Source: ZC4RG17 sp036380875 (GTDB lineage: Bacteria; Actinomycetota; Acidimicrobiia; Spongiisociales; ZC4RG35). Taken from it: a stretch of 64,000 nt of DNA. This document shows positions 52,256-60,481 of this stretch, piece after piece. Numbering within the stretch: the first letter of the stretch is position 1; every line of letters begins with the position of its first letter. The DNA lies in NCBI GenBank assembly GCA_036380875.1, contig DASVDX010000072.1:17886-81885 (forward strand). Reading direction: 5' to 3'. The notes beneath the pieces are model-generated. The model did no database searches and was not told where the DNA came from. It saw only the letters and a program-made list of their open reading frames with translations. The translations under genes and the position numbers were made by a program.

Positions 52256-53223
52256 GCGTTGTCGCCGAGGAAGATCTCCGACACAGAGCTGTCCATGAAG
52301 ATCGCCTGGAGGGCTTCAGCGACGATCGGGGCGATCGACAGCATTTTGATCGTGTCCAGGTTGGCGACGTCCTCGGCCACGGGCAGCGTGTTCGTCACGA
52401 TCACCTCGTCGACAGGGGCGTTCTTGATCCTGTCCACGGCGTTGCCGGAGAAGATGGCGTGGGTGGCGGCGATCCGCACCGACTGCGCCCCTTTGGCCCT
52501 GACCAGCTCCGCTGCGTTCACGACCGTGCCCGCCGTGTCGATCATGTCGTCGACGATCACCGCGTGCGTGCCTTCCACGTCCCCCGTGATGTCGAGGGCG
52601 GCGGAGACGTTGTGGAGCTCGGCTTCGCGGCGCTTGTAGACGACGGCCACGGAGGCGTCGAGGCGACGAGCGTACTTCTCCGCCCGCTTCACGCCGCCGG
52701 CGTCCGGGGAGATGATCGTCACCGGGCCGTCGATGCGATCCCGGAGGTAGTCGGTGATGATCGGCAGGGCGGTCAGGTGGTCGAACGGCTTGGTGATGAA
52801 GCCCTGGAGCTGGCCACTGTGGAGGTCGACAGAAACCAGGCGGTCGGCTCCCGCCGTCATGAAGAGGTCACCCATCAGCCGGGCGGAGATCGGCTCCCGC
52901 GGCAGAACCTTCTTGTCCTGTCGGGAGTAGCCATAGAAGGGCATCACGGCGGTGATGCGCCGAGCCGATGCCCTCCGGAGAGCGTCGATCGTGATCAGCT
53001 GCTCCATGATGTGGTCGTTGATCGGGTCGCAGTGGCTCTGGAGCACGAAGCAGTCCGCTCCCCTGACGGATTGGGTGGGACGCACGTAGATCTCGCCGTT
53101 CGCGAAGGTGGAGGTCTCGAGTCTCCCGAGAGGGGCGCCGAGCAACTCGGCGACCTCGGTGGCGAGACCCGGATTGGCGCGGCCGGTGAACAGCATCAGC
53201 CGGCTTCGTGACACTACTTCCAT
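52252..53223 (-). CDS. prs: Ribose-phosphate pyrophosphokinase
   Basis: Makes PRPP from ribose 5-phosphate and ATP. The 323-aa class I enzyme has VLQSHCDPINDHIMEQLITI, DLHSGQLQGF, the catalytic flexible-loop VYKRREAELHN and the PRPP motif AVIVDDMIDTAGTVVNAAEL. It starts one base into the glmU stop, and the pair glmU-prs is conserved in many bacteria. Confidence 0.97.
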   Translation of the reverse strand: MEVVSRSRLMLFTGRANPGLATEVAELLGAPLGRLETSTFANGEIYVRPTQSVRGADCFVLQSHCDPINDHIMEQLITIDALRRASARRITAVMPFYGYSRQDKKVLPREPISARLMGDLFMTAGADRLVSVDLHSGQLQGFITKPFDHLTALPIITDYLRDRIDGPVTIISPDAGGVKRAEKYARRLDASVAVVYKRREAELHNVSAALDITGDVEGTHAVIVDDMIDTAGTVVNAAELVRAKGAQSVRIAATHAIFSGNAVDRIKNAPVDEVIVTNTLPVAEDVANLDTIKMLSIAPIVAEALQAIFMDSSVSEIFLGDNA

Positions 53224-54614
53224 CAGCTGCCCTTGTCGGCTTCCTCTGCCCGGTGCCGGGCTGCCCGCTTATCAGCGTAGCCCGGTACCTGACGCTGCTC
53301 GGAGCGCTCGACGGCCAGCGCCCCGGGCTCGACGTCCCGCGTGATCACGGATCCCGCTCCCGTCACCGCTCTGTCACCGATGGTGACCGGGGCCACGAGC
53401 ATCGTGTCGGACCCGATGAACGCCTCCTCGCCGATGACGGTGCGGCTCTTCTTGTAGCCGTCGTAGTTGCAGGTGATGCTCCCCGCTCCGATGTTGGCGC
53501 CGGCGCCGATGTCGGCGTCGCCCATGTAAGAGAGGTGCGGCACCTTGGCACCCTCCCCGACCCGGCTGTTCTTGAGCTCGACGAACGTGCCGGCCTTGGC
53601 TCCTGCCTCGAGGACGGTGCCGGGGCGCAACGAAGCATAGGGCCCGACTGAGACCCTCTCCCCCACGGTGGCGCCCCGCAGGACCGAGTACATCACGGTC
53701 GCCTCCGCCCCGACCATGGAGTCGACGACGAATGTGTCGGGTCCGATCGTCGCCCCGGCCGCCACCGTCGTGGCGCCTTCGAGGTGCGTCCCGGGGTACA
53801 GGCGCGCCCCTGGTTCGACCGTGACCGTGGCGTCTACGTAGACCCGCGACGGGTCGAGCATCCACACGCCCGACTCCATGAGACGACGGTTGATCCGCTC
53901 CCGCAGGATCGACTGGACCAGCGCCAGATCGGCATGGGAGTTGACTCCGATCACGTCGGTAGTGGTGACCTGGCGCACGGAGATGCGCCGCCCGGCGCCG
54001 GCGAGCAGTTCGACGACGTCCGTCAGGTAGAGCTCGCCTTGGGAGTTGTCGGCGGTGATCTTCGAGAGGGCGTCGGACAGTGCGCCGGCCGCGAACGAGT
54101 AGAGACCGACGTTTCGTTCGGTGATATCGAGCTCGGACGGGTCACAATCGCGCTCTTCGACGATCCTCACCACCTGTCCGTCGTCGTCTCGCTTGACCCT
54201 CCCGAAGCCCGCGGGCCCCGGGTCGACGGTGGTGATGACGGCGGCGACGTCGGAGGGTCGCGAGGCGAGGTCCTCGTAGACGTCGGCGGGGATGAGCGGC
54301 ATGTCACCGTAGGTGACCAGGACGGTGTCGTCGGGGTCGAGCGCGCCGAGGTGGGCCAGCGCCACCTGCACTGCATGGCCCGTCCCGTTCTGCGGCTCCT
54401 GGAGCACGGTCTCGACCGCGTCGCCGACGGCGTCGGACACCGACTCGGCCTGGTGCCCTACGACGACCACGGTCCGGTCGGGTTTGGCGACGGCGACCGC
54501 GTCCAGGACCCAGTGGAGGAGCGTGCGTCCTGCCGCCCGATGGAGGACTTTCGCCGTGTCGGAACGCATCCGCGTTCCCTTCCCGGCGGCGAGTACTAGA
54601 GCGTGGACGGGCAA
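53223..54614 (-). CDS. glmU: Bifunctional GlmU (GlcN-1-P acetyltransferase / UDP-GlcNAc pyrophosphorylase)
   Basis: Makes UDP-GlcNAc for peptidoglycan. The 463-aa protein has an N-terminal uridyltransferase domain (VLAAGKGTRMRSDTAKVLHR, LVTYGDMPLIPADVYEDL, ITADNSQGELYLTDVVELL) and a left-handed beta-helix acetyltransferase domain with hexapeptide repeats (VGEGAKVPHLSYMGDADIGA, GSITCNYDGYKKSRTVIG). The start is TTG with a GAGGT Shine-Dalgarno. It lies 32 bp downstream of tRNA-Gln. Confidence 0.97.
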   Translation of the reverse strand: MPVHALVLAAGKGTRMRSDTAKVLHRAAGRTLLHWVLDAVAVAKPDRTVVVVGHQAESVSDAVGDAVETVLQEPQNGTGHAVQVALAHLGALDPDDTVLVTYGDMPLIPADVYEDLASRPSDVAAVITTVDPGPAGFGRVKRDDDGQVVRIVEERDCDPSELDITERNVGLYSFAAGALSDALSKITADNSQGELYLTDVVELLAGAGRRISVRQVTTTDVIGVNSHADLALVQSILRERINRRLMESGVWMLDPSRVYVDATVTVEPGARLYPGTHLEGATTVAAGATIGPDTFVVDSMVGAEATVMYSVLRGATVGERVSVGPYASLRPGTVLEAGAKAGTFVELKNSRVGEGAKVPHLSYMGDADIGAGANIGAGSITCNYDGYKKSRTVIGEEAFIGSDTMLVAPVTIGDRAVTGAGSVITRDVEPGALAVERSEQRQVPGYADKRAARHRAEEADKGS

Positions 54615-54646
54615 GTGTTACCTCTGGTGTGGTGGGGTGTGTGTCG

Positions 54647-54718
54647 CTGGGGGGGCAGGATTCGAACCCGCTCTGACGGGACCAAAACCCGTAGTGCTGC
54701 CAATTACACCACCCCCCA
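54647..54718 (-). tRNA. tRNA-Gln (TTG anticodon)
   Basis: Complete cloverleaf: acceptor TGGGGGG / CCCCCCA, anticodon stem ACGGG / CCCGT with loop TTTTGGT giving anticodon TTG (reads CAA), and T arm GCGGG-TTCGAAT-CCTGC. CCA is not encoded. It lies directly ahead of glmU on the same strand, so it may be transcribed with it. Confidence 0.95.
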
Positions 54719-54795
54719 TCGTGGGATGTCGGTCGGCATCCCGGGGCGACTGCGCCCGAGTGTAATGGGCCGAGGCTGTGACCCACCTCCGCGCC

Positions 54796-55638
54796 TCATT
54801 CTCGCCGTGCCACGCCTCGGGGCCGCAGATCGGCGGCGACGGCGGCCCGGTGGTCGCCGACCGCGGAGAGGGCGTCGTCTGCCTCTTCGAGGTCGAGGAA
54901 GAAGCCGAAACATGCCGGACCCGATCCCGACATGAGCACGGGCTGCTCCCAGGCTTCGCCGAGGTCGTGCATCCAGTCTTCGAGTTCGGGACGCAGCGAC
55001 ACGGCGGCGGGAACGAGGTCGTTGCGGAGCTCGCCGAAACGGCGCCGGAGCGGCGGAGGCAGCTCGCTCCCGCTCAGCTCCGGACCGGTCGGCCCCTCCA
55101 GTTCGTCCCAACGCCGGTACACGTCGGGCGTGGCGAGCTCGAAGGGCGGCACGGCTATCGCCACCGCAAATCCGGCGAGCGGTTCTTCCGGGGTGATCTG
55201 TTCGCCGTAGCCCTCGACCACGGCGGTCCCCCCGGTCAGGAAGAAGGGCACGTCGGCGCCCACTTTGGCTGCCGCGGCCTGCACCTTCGACGACTCGAGC
55301 TTCATCAGGTCGGCCACGGCGGCGAGGGCGGCGGCGGCGTCAGCCGAACCGCCACCCAGGCCCGCCGCCACCGCGATGGACTTGTCGAGTTCCATGCGCA
55401 GGTGGGGTCGCTGCGGCAACTCGAGGGCGGAGATCGCCTTCCAGACGAGGTTGTCTCCCCCTTCGGGAAGATCGGCGCCTTCGATGATCAGCGTGTCCTC
55501 GTCGCCTTCTTCCACCCTCAGCCTGTCCAGCCACTCCACCGCCTGGAAGACGGAGCGAAGCGGGTGGTAGCCGTGGGCGTCGCGAGGACGCAGCCGCAGG
55601 TCGAGGTTCAGCTTGGCGGGTGCCTCCCACTCACTCAT
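54796..55638 (-). CDS. ispE: 4-diphosphocytidyl-2-C-methyl-D-erythritol kinase
   Basis: GHMP kinase of the MEP isoprenoid pathway, 280 aa. Substrate motif APAKLNLDLRLRPRDAHGYH, ATP-binding IAVAAGLGGGSADAAAAL and C-terminal VLMSGSGPACFGFF. Its start overlaps the rsmA 3' end by 8 bp. Confidence 0.95.
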   Translation of the reverse strand: MSEWEAPAKLNLDLRLRPRDAHGYHPLRSVFQAVEWLDRLRVEEGDEDTLIIEGADLPEGGDNLVWKAISALELPQRPHLRMELDKSIAVAAGLGGGSADAAAALAAVADLMKLESSKVQAAAAKVGADVPFFLTGGTAVVEGYGEQITPEEPLAGFAVAIAVPPFELATPDVYRRWDELEGPTGPELSGSELPPPLRRRFGELRNDLVPAAVSLRPELEDWMHDLGEAWEQPVLMSGSGPACFGFFLDLEEADDALSAVGDHRAAVAADLRPRGVARRE

Positions 55639-56440
55639 CGGCGACTGCCTCGGCCAAAGCGACGAAATCCAACGGGCTCAGGTCCTCGGGCCGTGACATC
55701 GGGTCGACACCCGCTCGGGTGTACGCGGACTCGCTCACCAGGTCGGCGAGGGAGCGGCGCAGCATCTTTCGCCGCTGACCGAATGCACGCCGGGCGATCT
55801 CCACTGCTTCTTCCCAACGAGGGGGCGGCTCGACGCGGTCGATGCGGACCACTGCCGAGTCGACCTGCGGGGCGGGCACGAACACCTGGGGCGGCACGAA
55901 GAACCGTTCTACCAGCCGACCACACAAGGCGACGACGACCGATGGAACCCCGTAGTCGGATGTGCCCGGGGCGGCGGCGAGCCGGTCGGCCACTTCGTCT
56001 TGGACCATGACGGTGAGGGAGGTGATCTTCCTCACGCGCTTCAGGACGTCGAGGATGAGAGGGGTCCCCACGTTGTAGGGCAGGTTGGCCACGAGCTTCC
56101 ATCGCTCGCCTTCCAACTCGGCCTGGAGGTCGACGTCCATCACGTCGAGGAACCTCAGGTCGACGCTGGTCGTGGCGAGAGTCTCTTCGAGAACCGGCCG
56201 CAGCCGCTCGTCCAGTTCGTAGGCGACGACGCGGGCACCGGTGGCGGCGAGGGCGCCGGTCAGGGCCCCGGTGCCGGCGCCCACCTCGACGACCCGGTCG
56301 CCGGCGCGCACGTCGGCCACTTCGACGACCTTGCGTATCAGGTTCGGATCCGCCAGGAAGTGCTGACCGAGGCTCTTCCGTGGATTGAGCCCGTGACGCT
56401 CGAGGAGCCGGCGGATCTCGGTCCGGCTCTGGTACGTCAC
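55631..56440 (-). CDS. rsmA: 16S rRNA (adenine1518-N6/adenine1519-N6)-dimethyltransferase
   Basis: KsgA/RsmA dimethylates two adenines of helix 45 late in 30S assembly. The 269-aa protein has PRKSLGQHFLADPNLIRKVV, SAM motif VVEVGAGTGALTGALA and catalytic LVANLPYNVGTPLI. I start at the GTG giving VTYQSRTEIRRLLERHG, which overlaps the tatD stop by GTGA. A longer frame extends into tatD. Confidence 0.96.
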   Translation of the reverse strand: MTYQSRTEIRRLLERHGLNPRKSLGQHFLADPNLIRKVVEVADVRAGDRVVEVGAGTGALTGALAATGARVVAYELDERLRPVLEETLATTSVDLRFLDVMDVDLQAELEGERWKLVANLPYNVGTPLILDVLKRVRKITSLTVMVQDEVADRLAAAPGTSDYGVPSVVVALCGRLVERFFVPPQVFVPAPQVDSAVVRIDRVEPPPRWEEAVEIARRAFGQRRKMLRRSLADLVSESAYTRAGVDPMSRPEDLSPLDFVALAEAVADE

Positions 56441-57183
56441 GATCGGAACACCCGCTCGGCGGTCGCCGAGGTCGCCCGGGCGGCCTCCTCGACGCTGATG
56501 CCCCAAACCGAGGCGAGCACCTCACCCGTGTGGGCCACCCAGGCCGGTTCGTTGGGTCGGCCCCGGTGGGGCACGGGGGTCAGGTAGGGAGTGTCCGTCT
56601 CGACCATCGCCCGGTCCGGCGGCACCAACTCGGCGGCCAGGCGGATGGTTTCCCCGGTGGGATACGTGAGGGGCCCGGCGAAAGAGAACACGACCCCGAG
56701 GTCGAGGAAGCGCCGGGTCCACCGCCTGCCCCCTGTCCAGCAGTGCAGTACGACGCGGGGCCCCCATCCGGTGGTCTCCAAGATGTCGTGGAGATCGGCG
56801 AAAGCGTCTCGGCAGTGGACGACGACGGGCTTGTCCAAAACTTCTGCCAGCTCGAGCTGGGCGAGGAGAGCCCGGCGCTGTTCCTCGGGACGCGACAGGT
56901 TGCGGTAGTAGTCGAGACCGCACTCGCCCACCGCCGCCGCCCGGACGGCGAGATCGCTGATCTCCTCCTCCTCGTCGGGCCAGAGCCCGGCCTCGTGCGG
57001 ATGGAGTCCGGCGGTCCACTCCAGCCGTCCCGGGAACTGGTCGGCGAGCTCGGCGGCACGCCTCGACGAGCGAGCGTCGACGCCGGGCACGACGATCCAA
57101 TCGACGCTCGTGGCCCGCTCGATCAGCTCGGCCGCGGGCCGCTCGTCGAGCTGCAGATGACAGTGGGTGTCGACCCAGGACAT
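56437..57183 (-). CDS. tatD: TatD-family metal-dependent DNase
   Basis: A 248-aa TIM-barrel hydrolase. Metal-binding WVDTHCHLQL, GECGLDYYRNLSRPEEQRRA, VVVHCRDAFADLHDIL, LHCWTGG and MVETDTPYLTPVP match the TatD/YcfH family. TACGGT ends 9 nt before the ATG, so it heads a tatD-rsmA-ispE operon with a probable leaderless transcript. Confidence 0.93.
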   Translation of the reverse strand: MSWVDTHCHLQLDERPAAELIERATSVDWIVVPGVDARSSRRAAELADQFPGRLEWTAGLHPHEAGLWPDEEEEISDLAVRAAAVGECGLDYYRNLSRPEEQRRALLAQLELAEVLDKPVVVHCRDAFADLHDILETTGWGPRVVLHCWTGGRRWTRRFLDLGVVFSFAGPLTYPTGETIRLAAELVPPDRAMVETDTPYLTPVPHRGRPNEPAWVAHTGEVLASVWGISVEEAARATSATAERVFRS

Positions 57184-57279
57184 GGTCGCATCACCGTACC
57201 TTCGACAAGAGATGCGGTTGTCGACGGCAAACCGCAGACGATGGCGGTAGGCTCCGCTCTACCAGGACCACAGGGAGCC

Positions 57280-57516
57280 ATGGACGCTGGCATCGCACGC
57301 AAAATCGACGACTTGGGTCGAGTCGTGATACCGGCCGAGACCCGAAGACTGTTCAACATCCGGGAGGGGGACCACATCCTCATCTCGGTGGAGGGACCGA
57401 ACATCGTCCTGCGCAAGATGACCAGTACGTGTACGTTCTGCGGTTCCGAGGAGCACGTCGTCGATTTCAAGGGCAAGGGAGTCTGCTCCACCTGCCGCAA
57501 TCAGCTCCTCACCTGA
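57280..57516 (+). CDS. AbrB-like DNA-binding protein with C-terminal zinc ribbon
   Basis: A 78-aa protein: SpoVT/AbrB swapped-hairpin domain (ARKIDDLGRVVIPAETRRLF, residues 5-50) followed by a CTFCGSEEHVVDFKGKGVCS-TC zinc ribbon with two CxxC pairs. The same two-part layout occurs in clostridial AbrB proteins. It is probably a transition-state or global regulator. An AGGGAG Shine-Dalgarno precedes the chosen ATG; an in-frame ATG 12 codons earlier is less supported. Its 3' end overlaps rsmI by 8 bp. Confidence 0.9.
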   Translation: MDAGIARKIDDLGRVVIPAETRRLFNIREGDHILISVEGPNIVLRKMTSTCTFCGSEEHVVDFKGKGVCSTCRNQLLT

Positions 57517-58327
57517 CGAGCCGGTCGTAGATCTGGCGGCGGGGCACTCCTGTCGCCTCCGCTGCCTCTCTCGCCGCGGCCGATGCCGTTTTCCCTTCGG
57601 ACATCAGTCGCCGGGCCATCTCCAGACCGCGTTCGATGTCGGGTGGAACAGCTCTGGCTCCAGCGATCACCAAGGTGATCTCGCCCCGGGGTGGGTGGTC
57701 CCGCCAGCGGGCGGCCAGTTGGTCGAGGCTGCCCCACCACAACTCCTCGTGGACCTTCGTGAGCTCGCGGGCCACACAGACCTGTCGGTCGGAGCCGCAG
57801 GCTTCCGCCAGGGCTTCGACGTCGGCCACCGCCCGGTGCGGGCTGAGGAACAGGACGGTGGGAGCGTCGCTCGCGGCGATCCGGTGGAGTTGCTGGGACC
57901 GGTCGCGGCCTTTGCGCTCGAGAAACCCCTCGAAGACGAACCGGCCCTGCACCATCCCCGATCCCATGACGGCGGCGACGACCGCCGAAGGCCCCGGCAC
58001 CACGATCACCTCGGCGCCGACTTGGCGGGCTGCCGCCACGGCAGCCGCACCCGGGTCTGACACGGCTGGGGAACCGGCGTCGGTGACGAGCGCTACGTCG
58101 CGGCCGGCGGCGAGATCGGCGGCGACGTCGGCGACACGCCGGCGTTCGTTGCCGACGAAGAACGATCGGAGCTCCGCGGTCACGCCGAGGGCGGCGAGGA
58201 GCTTGGCAGTCCGGCGAGTGTCTTCGGCGTAGACGACGTCGACCTCAGCGAGAGTGCGGGAGAGCCGCGGAGAGGCGTCCTCCAGGTTGCCGATCGGGGT
58301 GGCGCAAAGATACAGGCGTCCGGCCAT
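57509..58327 (-). CDS. rsmI: 16S rRNA (cytidine1402-2'-O)-methyltransferase
   Basis: Tetrapyrrole-methylase-fold enzyme of 272 aa that modifies C1402 in the 30S decoding centre. Visible are LYLCATPIGNLEDASPRLSR, VVYAEDTRRTAKLL, VALVTDAGSPAVSDPGA and VVPGPSAVVAAVMGSG. I use the ATG giving MAGRLYLCATPIGN. The DUF192 gene upstream overlaps the first 83 bp in another frame. Confidence 0.94.
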   Translation of the reverse strand: MAGRLYLCATPIGNLEDASPRLSRTLAEVDVVYAEDTRRTAKLLAALGVTAELRSFFVGNERRRVADVAADLAAGRDVALVTDAGSPAVSDPGAAAVAAARQVGAEVIVVPGPSAVVAAVMGSGMVQGRFVFEGFLERKGRDRSQQLHRIAASDAPTVLFLSPHRAVADVEALAEACGSDRQVCVARELTKVHEELWWGSLDQLAARWRDHPPRGEITLVIAGARAVPPDIERGLEMARRLMSEGKTASAAAREAAEATGVPRRQIYDRLVR

Positions 58328-58655
58328 CGAGCACAGGATCGCCGGGGTCACCGACGAAGGTCAACCTCTCCCCCGGCGCCGGCGAGCGGTGGCCGAGCGG
58401 CAGTTCGAGCATCCATCGTGCCCCGGGCACTGTGATGACCCCTCTACGCCGCAAGCGGGCCACACCCAGGACCTCTCGGTTGGGTCGGATGGCGACGACT
58501 TGGAGCGCCTGTCGCAACCAGAACCCATGCACCGAGGACGTCGGAAGCAGAAGAGGCCGTGGGTCGACTCCGATCAGCCCCCGCATCCGCTCGGCGAGGC
58601 CGGTGGCCACCGCCACATCATCCGCCCGGAAACCGTGGGAGCCGAGGATCACCAT
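58245..58655 (-). CDS. DUF192 family protein
   Basis: A 136-aa protein with the DUF192 core: VATGLAERMRGLIGVDPRPL, then LPTSSVHGFWLRQALQVVAI, GARWMLELPLGHRSPAPGERL. No signal peptide is seen, unlike many exported members. TACGGT ends 6 nt before the ATG, giving an independent leaderless start. The last 25 or so residues run into rsmI in a different frame. Confidence 0.78.
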   Translation of the reverse strand: MVILGSHGFRADDVAVATGLAERMRGLIGVDPRPLLLPTSSVHGFWLRQALQVVAIRPNREVLGVARLRRRGVITVPGARWMLELPLGHRSPAPGERLTFVGDPGDPVLDGRTPVSLRHPDRQPGGRLSAALPHSR

Positions 58656-58695
58656 CCGGCCACCGTACGGGAGCCCGGGTGTCCGGACCAGGGAC

Positions 58696-60078
58696 TCAGC
58701 CTCCGGTCGTGTCGGTGGCTTCGCCGGAGGTATCGGTCGTCTGGCCGGCTTCGATTGCGGCCATGGCGTCGGCGACGACACCGTCGAGGAGCCCCGGGTC
58801 GGAAGTAGCCACGAAGAGCAGGTTGGCGCCGTCCATCGAGATCCACGCGGCGTCGTCACCGCGGAAGGCGGTTCCCTCCTCGGTTTCTTCCGCCTCTCCG
58901 GTGTTCATCGCCGTGTCTACGTACTGGTGGAGCGCCTGGCGGAGCTCCTCGGCGTCGGTCGAGGCGTCGCCCCGATAGTAGAGGACGAAAACGACGTCCT
59001 CGCCGTTGAAATGCACCTGGTAGGTGTCGCCGCCCCAGCCTCCGGCGGCGACGTCGGATGTGTCGGTGTCGAGGGCCTGGTCGAACATGAGCGCGAAGCT
59101 CAGCTCTCCCCAAGTCGACTGATACTCCAACTCGTAGCCTTCGATGGCCAATGTGCCGATCGTGACTTCGACCGGGACGTCGGCTGGGTAGTCCTCGGGA
59201 TCGATGATCTGCTCGGTCGAGGCGGGCGGTGAGGCGTAGGCGTCGGCCACTGCGGAGAATCCGCCGGTTCGGTACAGACGGTCGACGAAGAGGAAACCGC
59301 TGTCGTATGGGAAGACCAGGGCGTCCCGGATGAAGCGAGGCGCCGACTGGAACACCGTCTGGTCGATGCCGAACGACTCCTGGAAGAACGCCGCTTGTTC
59401 CTCGGTGGTCAACCCCTGCAAGTAGATCAGCTCGGCCAAAGTGGCGTCGCCTTCGATCAGCGCCTGGAAAGCGGCGGCCTCGTCGAAGCGATCTTCGTCG
59501 ATGAGCGCCGTGTACCGGTCGTTGAACGCGTAGTGCTGGTCGGTGAGGGCGTGGGCCAGTTCGTGGACGAGGGTCGCCCGCTGCAGTGCGGTGAAGCCCT
59601 CCTCGGCTCGCGGAACGACCAATTCGCCGGCGTCGCCGTCGTAGTAGCCGGCGACCTGTTCCGAATAGAGGTCGTTGTAGAGCTGCTCGAGATCCACCTC
59701 GTCGTCGATGAGCCCGAGCAAGCGGTACAGAGCCTGGTCGGCGGGGAGATCCTCCAGGTCCTCCGCCAGCTGTTCTCGCACTCGCTGAGCGAGCTCCTCA
59801 TTGGTCACGACCACGACGTTGGGCTGTTCCAGGAACTCCAGCCCCCGGACTTCCTGCGTTATCTCCGTCAGCTCCGTCAGCTCGGCGCGGATCTCGTCCG
59901 GGAGCTCCTCTGTGCCAGGGAGCAGAGTGGTGGTCGTCGTCTCCTCCACGGTGGTCGTGGCCGGAGAGGAAGCGCCCGTCGTGCCGGGAGCGCCCGTGGT
60001 GGTGCTGGGCCCTCCGCCGCCGTCGCAGGCGGCGACCAACAGAAGGGCCGCCGCGGCGGCGATGAGGCGGTTGCGCAT
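58696..60078 (-). CDS. Lipoprotein with HExxH metallopeptidase-like motif
   Basis: A 460-aa exported lipoprotein: lipobox LVAAC at about residues 14-18, a Thr-rich linker to about residue 55, then a large domain containing LVHELAHALTDQHY, a zincin HExxH motif, with DRFDEAAAFQALIEGDATLA about 25 residues on supplying candidate Glu ligands. YSEQVAGYYDGDAGELVVPR precedes the motif. It is likely a surface peptidase or a catalytically related protein. No named family is recognised. The C terminus is Thr-rich and ends TDTTGG. Confidence 0.8.
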   Translation of the reverse strand: MRNRLIAAAAALLLVAACDGGGGPSTTTGAPGTTGASSPATTTVEETTTTTLLPGTEELPDEIRAELTELTEITQEVRGLEFLEQPNVVVVTNEELAQRVREQLAEDLEDLPADQALYRLLGLIDDEVDLEQLYNDLYSEQVAGYYDGDAGELVVPRAEEGFTALQRATLVHELAHALTDQHYAFNDRYTALIDEDRFDEAAAFQALIEGDATLAELIYLQGLTTEEQAAFFQESFGIDQTVFQSAPRFIRDALVFPYDSGFLFVDRLYRTGGFSAVADAYASPPASTEQIIDPEDYPADVPVEVTIGTLAIEGYELEYQSTWGELSFALMFDQALDTDTSDVAAGGWGGDTYQVHFNGEDVVFVLYYRGDASTDAEELRQALHQYVDTAMNTGEAEETEEGTAFRGDDAAWISMDGANLLFVATSDPGLLDGVVADAMAAIEAGQTTDTSGEATDTTGG

Positions 60079-60129
60079 GGGGTCGCGAGGTTACCGGACG
60101 GATTTCTCTACCCGGAGCAAGGTGCCGCG

Positions 60130-60168
60130 GGAAGGGGCCGATCCCGGGGAGGATTGGCGGCCCCTTCC
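60130..60168. terminator. Perfect 11-bp hairpin upstream of the lipoprotein gene
   Basis: GGAAGGGGCCG (60130-60140) and CGGCCCCTTCC (60158-60168) pair fully around a 17-base loop. There is no T-tract. It may end minus-strand transcripts from the sigma-factor gene, or act as a 5' structure for the lipoprotein mRNA. Confidence 0.35.
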
Positions 60169-60481
60169 CTTCCTCAGCCGGAGGAGAAGGAGGCTCCGCC
60201 GACCAGGTGGTCGAGCTCGGGGCTGGTCGGTTGGCTACTCCCCCGGCCGGGGGTCCCCCACTCGGTTTCCCCCGCGGCGACCAGGAGGAGTGGCGGCGCA
60301 CGTGGCGCCGATCGCTCAACAGGACCAGCACTCCGATTGCCTGGAGAGTGCGTCCCCCGTCCGGATCCGACCGGCACCACGCATCGCCACCTCTTGCGGT
60401 CGTCAGTGACTCGAAACGAGTCCTCCCCCGACGCCTACCAGGTCATCGCCACGGGGCGAGAAGTGTTACGAAAAATCTCGA
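60169..60481. other. 313-bp intergenic stretch without a supported gene
   Basis: Between the hairpin and the end of the sigma-factor gene I find no plausible coding frame. It holds a perfect 14-bp CCCCCGGCCGGGGG palindrome (60240-60253), and the hairpin GACTCG-AAA-CGAGTC (60408-60422) about 60 nt past the sigma-factor stop, which could be its terminator. A region near 60320-60380 looks superficially like a tRNA 3' half but lacks a TTCRA T-loop. Confidence 0.6.

Noticed and set aside
60300..60380. tRNA-like 3' half near GGATCCGACC with a hairpin around 60330-60350
   Set aside because: No TTCRA T-loop, anticodon-arm loop of the wrong size, and no acceptor pairing. Treated as intergenic sequence.
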